64,000 nucleotides of DNA from an uncultured Clostridium sp. Its GTDB lineage: Bacteria > Bacillota > Clostridia > Lachnospirales > Lachnospiraceae. The DNA is taken from the NCBI GenBank assembly GCA_946498245.1, contig CAMMNN010000013.1:1-64000 (forward strand). Reading direction: 5' to 3'. The stretch's first letter is position 1; each line of letters opens with the position of its first letter. Under the pieces are notes generated by a model that ran no database searches, was not told the origin of the DNA, and was given only the letters and a program-made list of their open reading frames with translations. The position numbers and the translations under genes are program-made. This document shows positions 63,161-64,000 of this stretch, in pieces.

Positions 63161-64000
63161 ATGAAAGAGAAAAATACCATGCTGATGACAGAAGGAGTGA
63201 TATGGAAGCAGCTCCTTCTTTTTTCACTGCCTCTTTTAGCGGGAAATCTTTTCCAGCAGCTATACAACACCGTGGATTCCATTGTGGTAGGCAATTTCAT
63301 CGGCAGTGAGGCTTTGGCGGCAGTAGGATCCAGTAATCCGTTAATTAATCTGATTATCGGTATGTTTATGGGAATTGCAGCCGGCGCCGGCGTTATTATT
63401 TCTCAGTATTACGGAGCCGGTGACAGGCAGAAGCTTTCCTGGGCCGTACATACCTGTATCGCTTTGAGCCTTATAGGGGGAGTTGCTTTAAGCATTTTGG
63501 GCGTTGCCGCTTCACCTGTAATCCTGCGGTGGATGGGAACGCCTGATGACGTTATGAATAATTCTGTGATTTATCTGCGGATTTTCTTTGCCGGTTCCCT
63601 GTTTAACCTCCTTTACAATATGGCGGCGGGAGTGCTGCGGGCTGTAGGGGACTCAAAACGCCCCCTGTATTATCTCTGCGCCTCCTCTATTGTCAATATT
63701 GTTTTGGATATGCTGTTTGTGGTAGGGTTTCATATGGGAATCGCGGGAGCCGCCTTTGCCACCATTATCGCCCAGGCAGTGTCGGCGGCATTGTGCGCTC
63801 TGGCCCTTATGAGAACGGGAGATGTCTACCGGGTGGAGTTAAAGAAAATTAAAATTGACCTTCGGATGATGAAACGGATTTTAGCCATAGGGATTCCAAG
63901 CGGGATCCAGCAGTCCATTATTTCCCTTTCCAACGTCATTGTGCAGGCCAATATAAACGTTTACGGTTCCGCCGCCATGGCAGGTTACGGGGCTTACAGC
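63161..64000 (+). CDS. MATE family efflux transporter (cut by window edge)
   Basis: The first 280 residues of a MATE transporter. 'MTEGVIWKQLLLFSLPLLAGNLFQQLYNTVDSIVVGNFIG' (in part), 'GAGVIISQYYGAGDRQKL' and 'AAGVLRAVGDSKRPLYYL' are classic MATE segments; about eight membrane helices are visible. The ATG at 63161 follows GGGGGCGTC at a slightly long distance; the overlapping ATG at 63156 is out of frame. The gene runs off the right edge. Confidence 0.93.
   Translation, partial: MKEKNTMLMTEGVIWKQLLLFSLPLLAGNLFQQLYNTVDSIVVGNFIGSEALAAVGSSNPLINLIIGMFMGIAAGAGVIISQYYGAGDRQKLSWAVHTCIALSLIGGVALSILGVAASPVILRWMGTPDDVMNNSVIYLRIFFAGSLFNLLYNMAAGVLRAVGDSKRPLYYLCASSIVNIVLDMLFVVGFHMGIAGAAFATIIAQAVSAALCALALMRTGDVYRVELKKIKIDLRMMKRILAIGIPSGIQQSIISLSNVIVQANINVYGSAAMAGYGAYS

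Overview
The window (64 kb, roughly 47-50 % GC by eye) looks like a chromosomal segment of a spore-forming, anaerobic, gut-type Clostridia, most likely Lachnospiraceae. The reasons are a GerA germinant-receptor subunit, a pair of CotF-like coat proteins, FeoAB, ferredoxin-type iron-sulfur proteins, a GlpP-controlled glycerol regulon, many ABC and PTS sugar systems, AGGAGG-type ribosome binding sites and consensus sigma-A promoters. The species is not determined. No prophage, insertion sequence, CRISPR array or rRNA was seen; there is one tRNA, Arg(CCG).

Layout. 1-9.4 kb: the tail of an alpha/beta hydrolase, uvrB with a LexA-type box, feoA-feoB, a two-part ThrE exporter, a DUF5688 protein, tRNA-Arg, an anchored acidic-tail protein and queA. 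9.3-19.4 kb: a LysR/YczE divergent pair, a mosaic of structured intergenic repeats, an aldo/keto reductase with ferredoxin tail, a GNAT, an SseB-like protein, enolase, a polar amino acid ABC transporter and a DUF362 ferredoxin. 19.5-22 kb: two coat proteins and an AT-rich EcoRV-type restriction-modification cassette. 22-26.9 kb: an rsuA-family synthase, a divergent NAD+ DNA ligase, metA and a Fic protein whose motif histidine is a tyrosine. 27-34 kb: a LacI-controlled fructan locus (ABC importer, GH172, GH32). 34-38.9 kb: a methyltransferase, a GntR regulator and a mannose-type PTS (IIC, IID, IIB, no IIA) with murQ. 38.9-41.4 kb: a VanW/G5 protein and a pentapeptide protein. 41.4-54.7 kb: a glycerol/glycerol-3-phosphate/glycerophosphodiester region. 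54.7-64 kb: an NSS transporter, GerA, a FadR-type regulator with a GntP permease and an enolase-superfamily dehydratase, TcdA, an Rrf2 regulator and the start of a MATE transporter.

How the genes fit together. The glycerol block is the clearest regulon. glpK and the GlpA-like dehydrogenase operon each have a sigma-A promoter, an identical 12-nt box (GAGATGACAGAG) and a terminator whose stem starts inside the box. The antiterminator GlpP is encoded 10-13 kb downstream, next to ugpQ and a UgpBAE-like importer that has its own leader terminator. The fructan operon has a consensus promoter bracketed by two identical 18-bp operators, with its LacI regulator at the distal end. The PTS-murQ operon shows the same arrangement with two identical AT palindromes and a divergent GntR regulator.

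The most notable observations are the EcoRV-like R-M pair together with an apparent absence of GATATC from the window (by-eye reading), the GlpP leader set plus an orphan leader-like RNA near 57.8 kb, the multibranched structured element at 11.0-11.26 kb with a second partial copy at 32.9 kb, a MITE-like palindromic element at 53.06-53.21 kb, the Fic His-to-Tyr change, and a LigA lacking the motif IV lysine.
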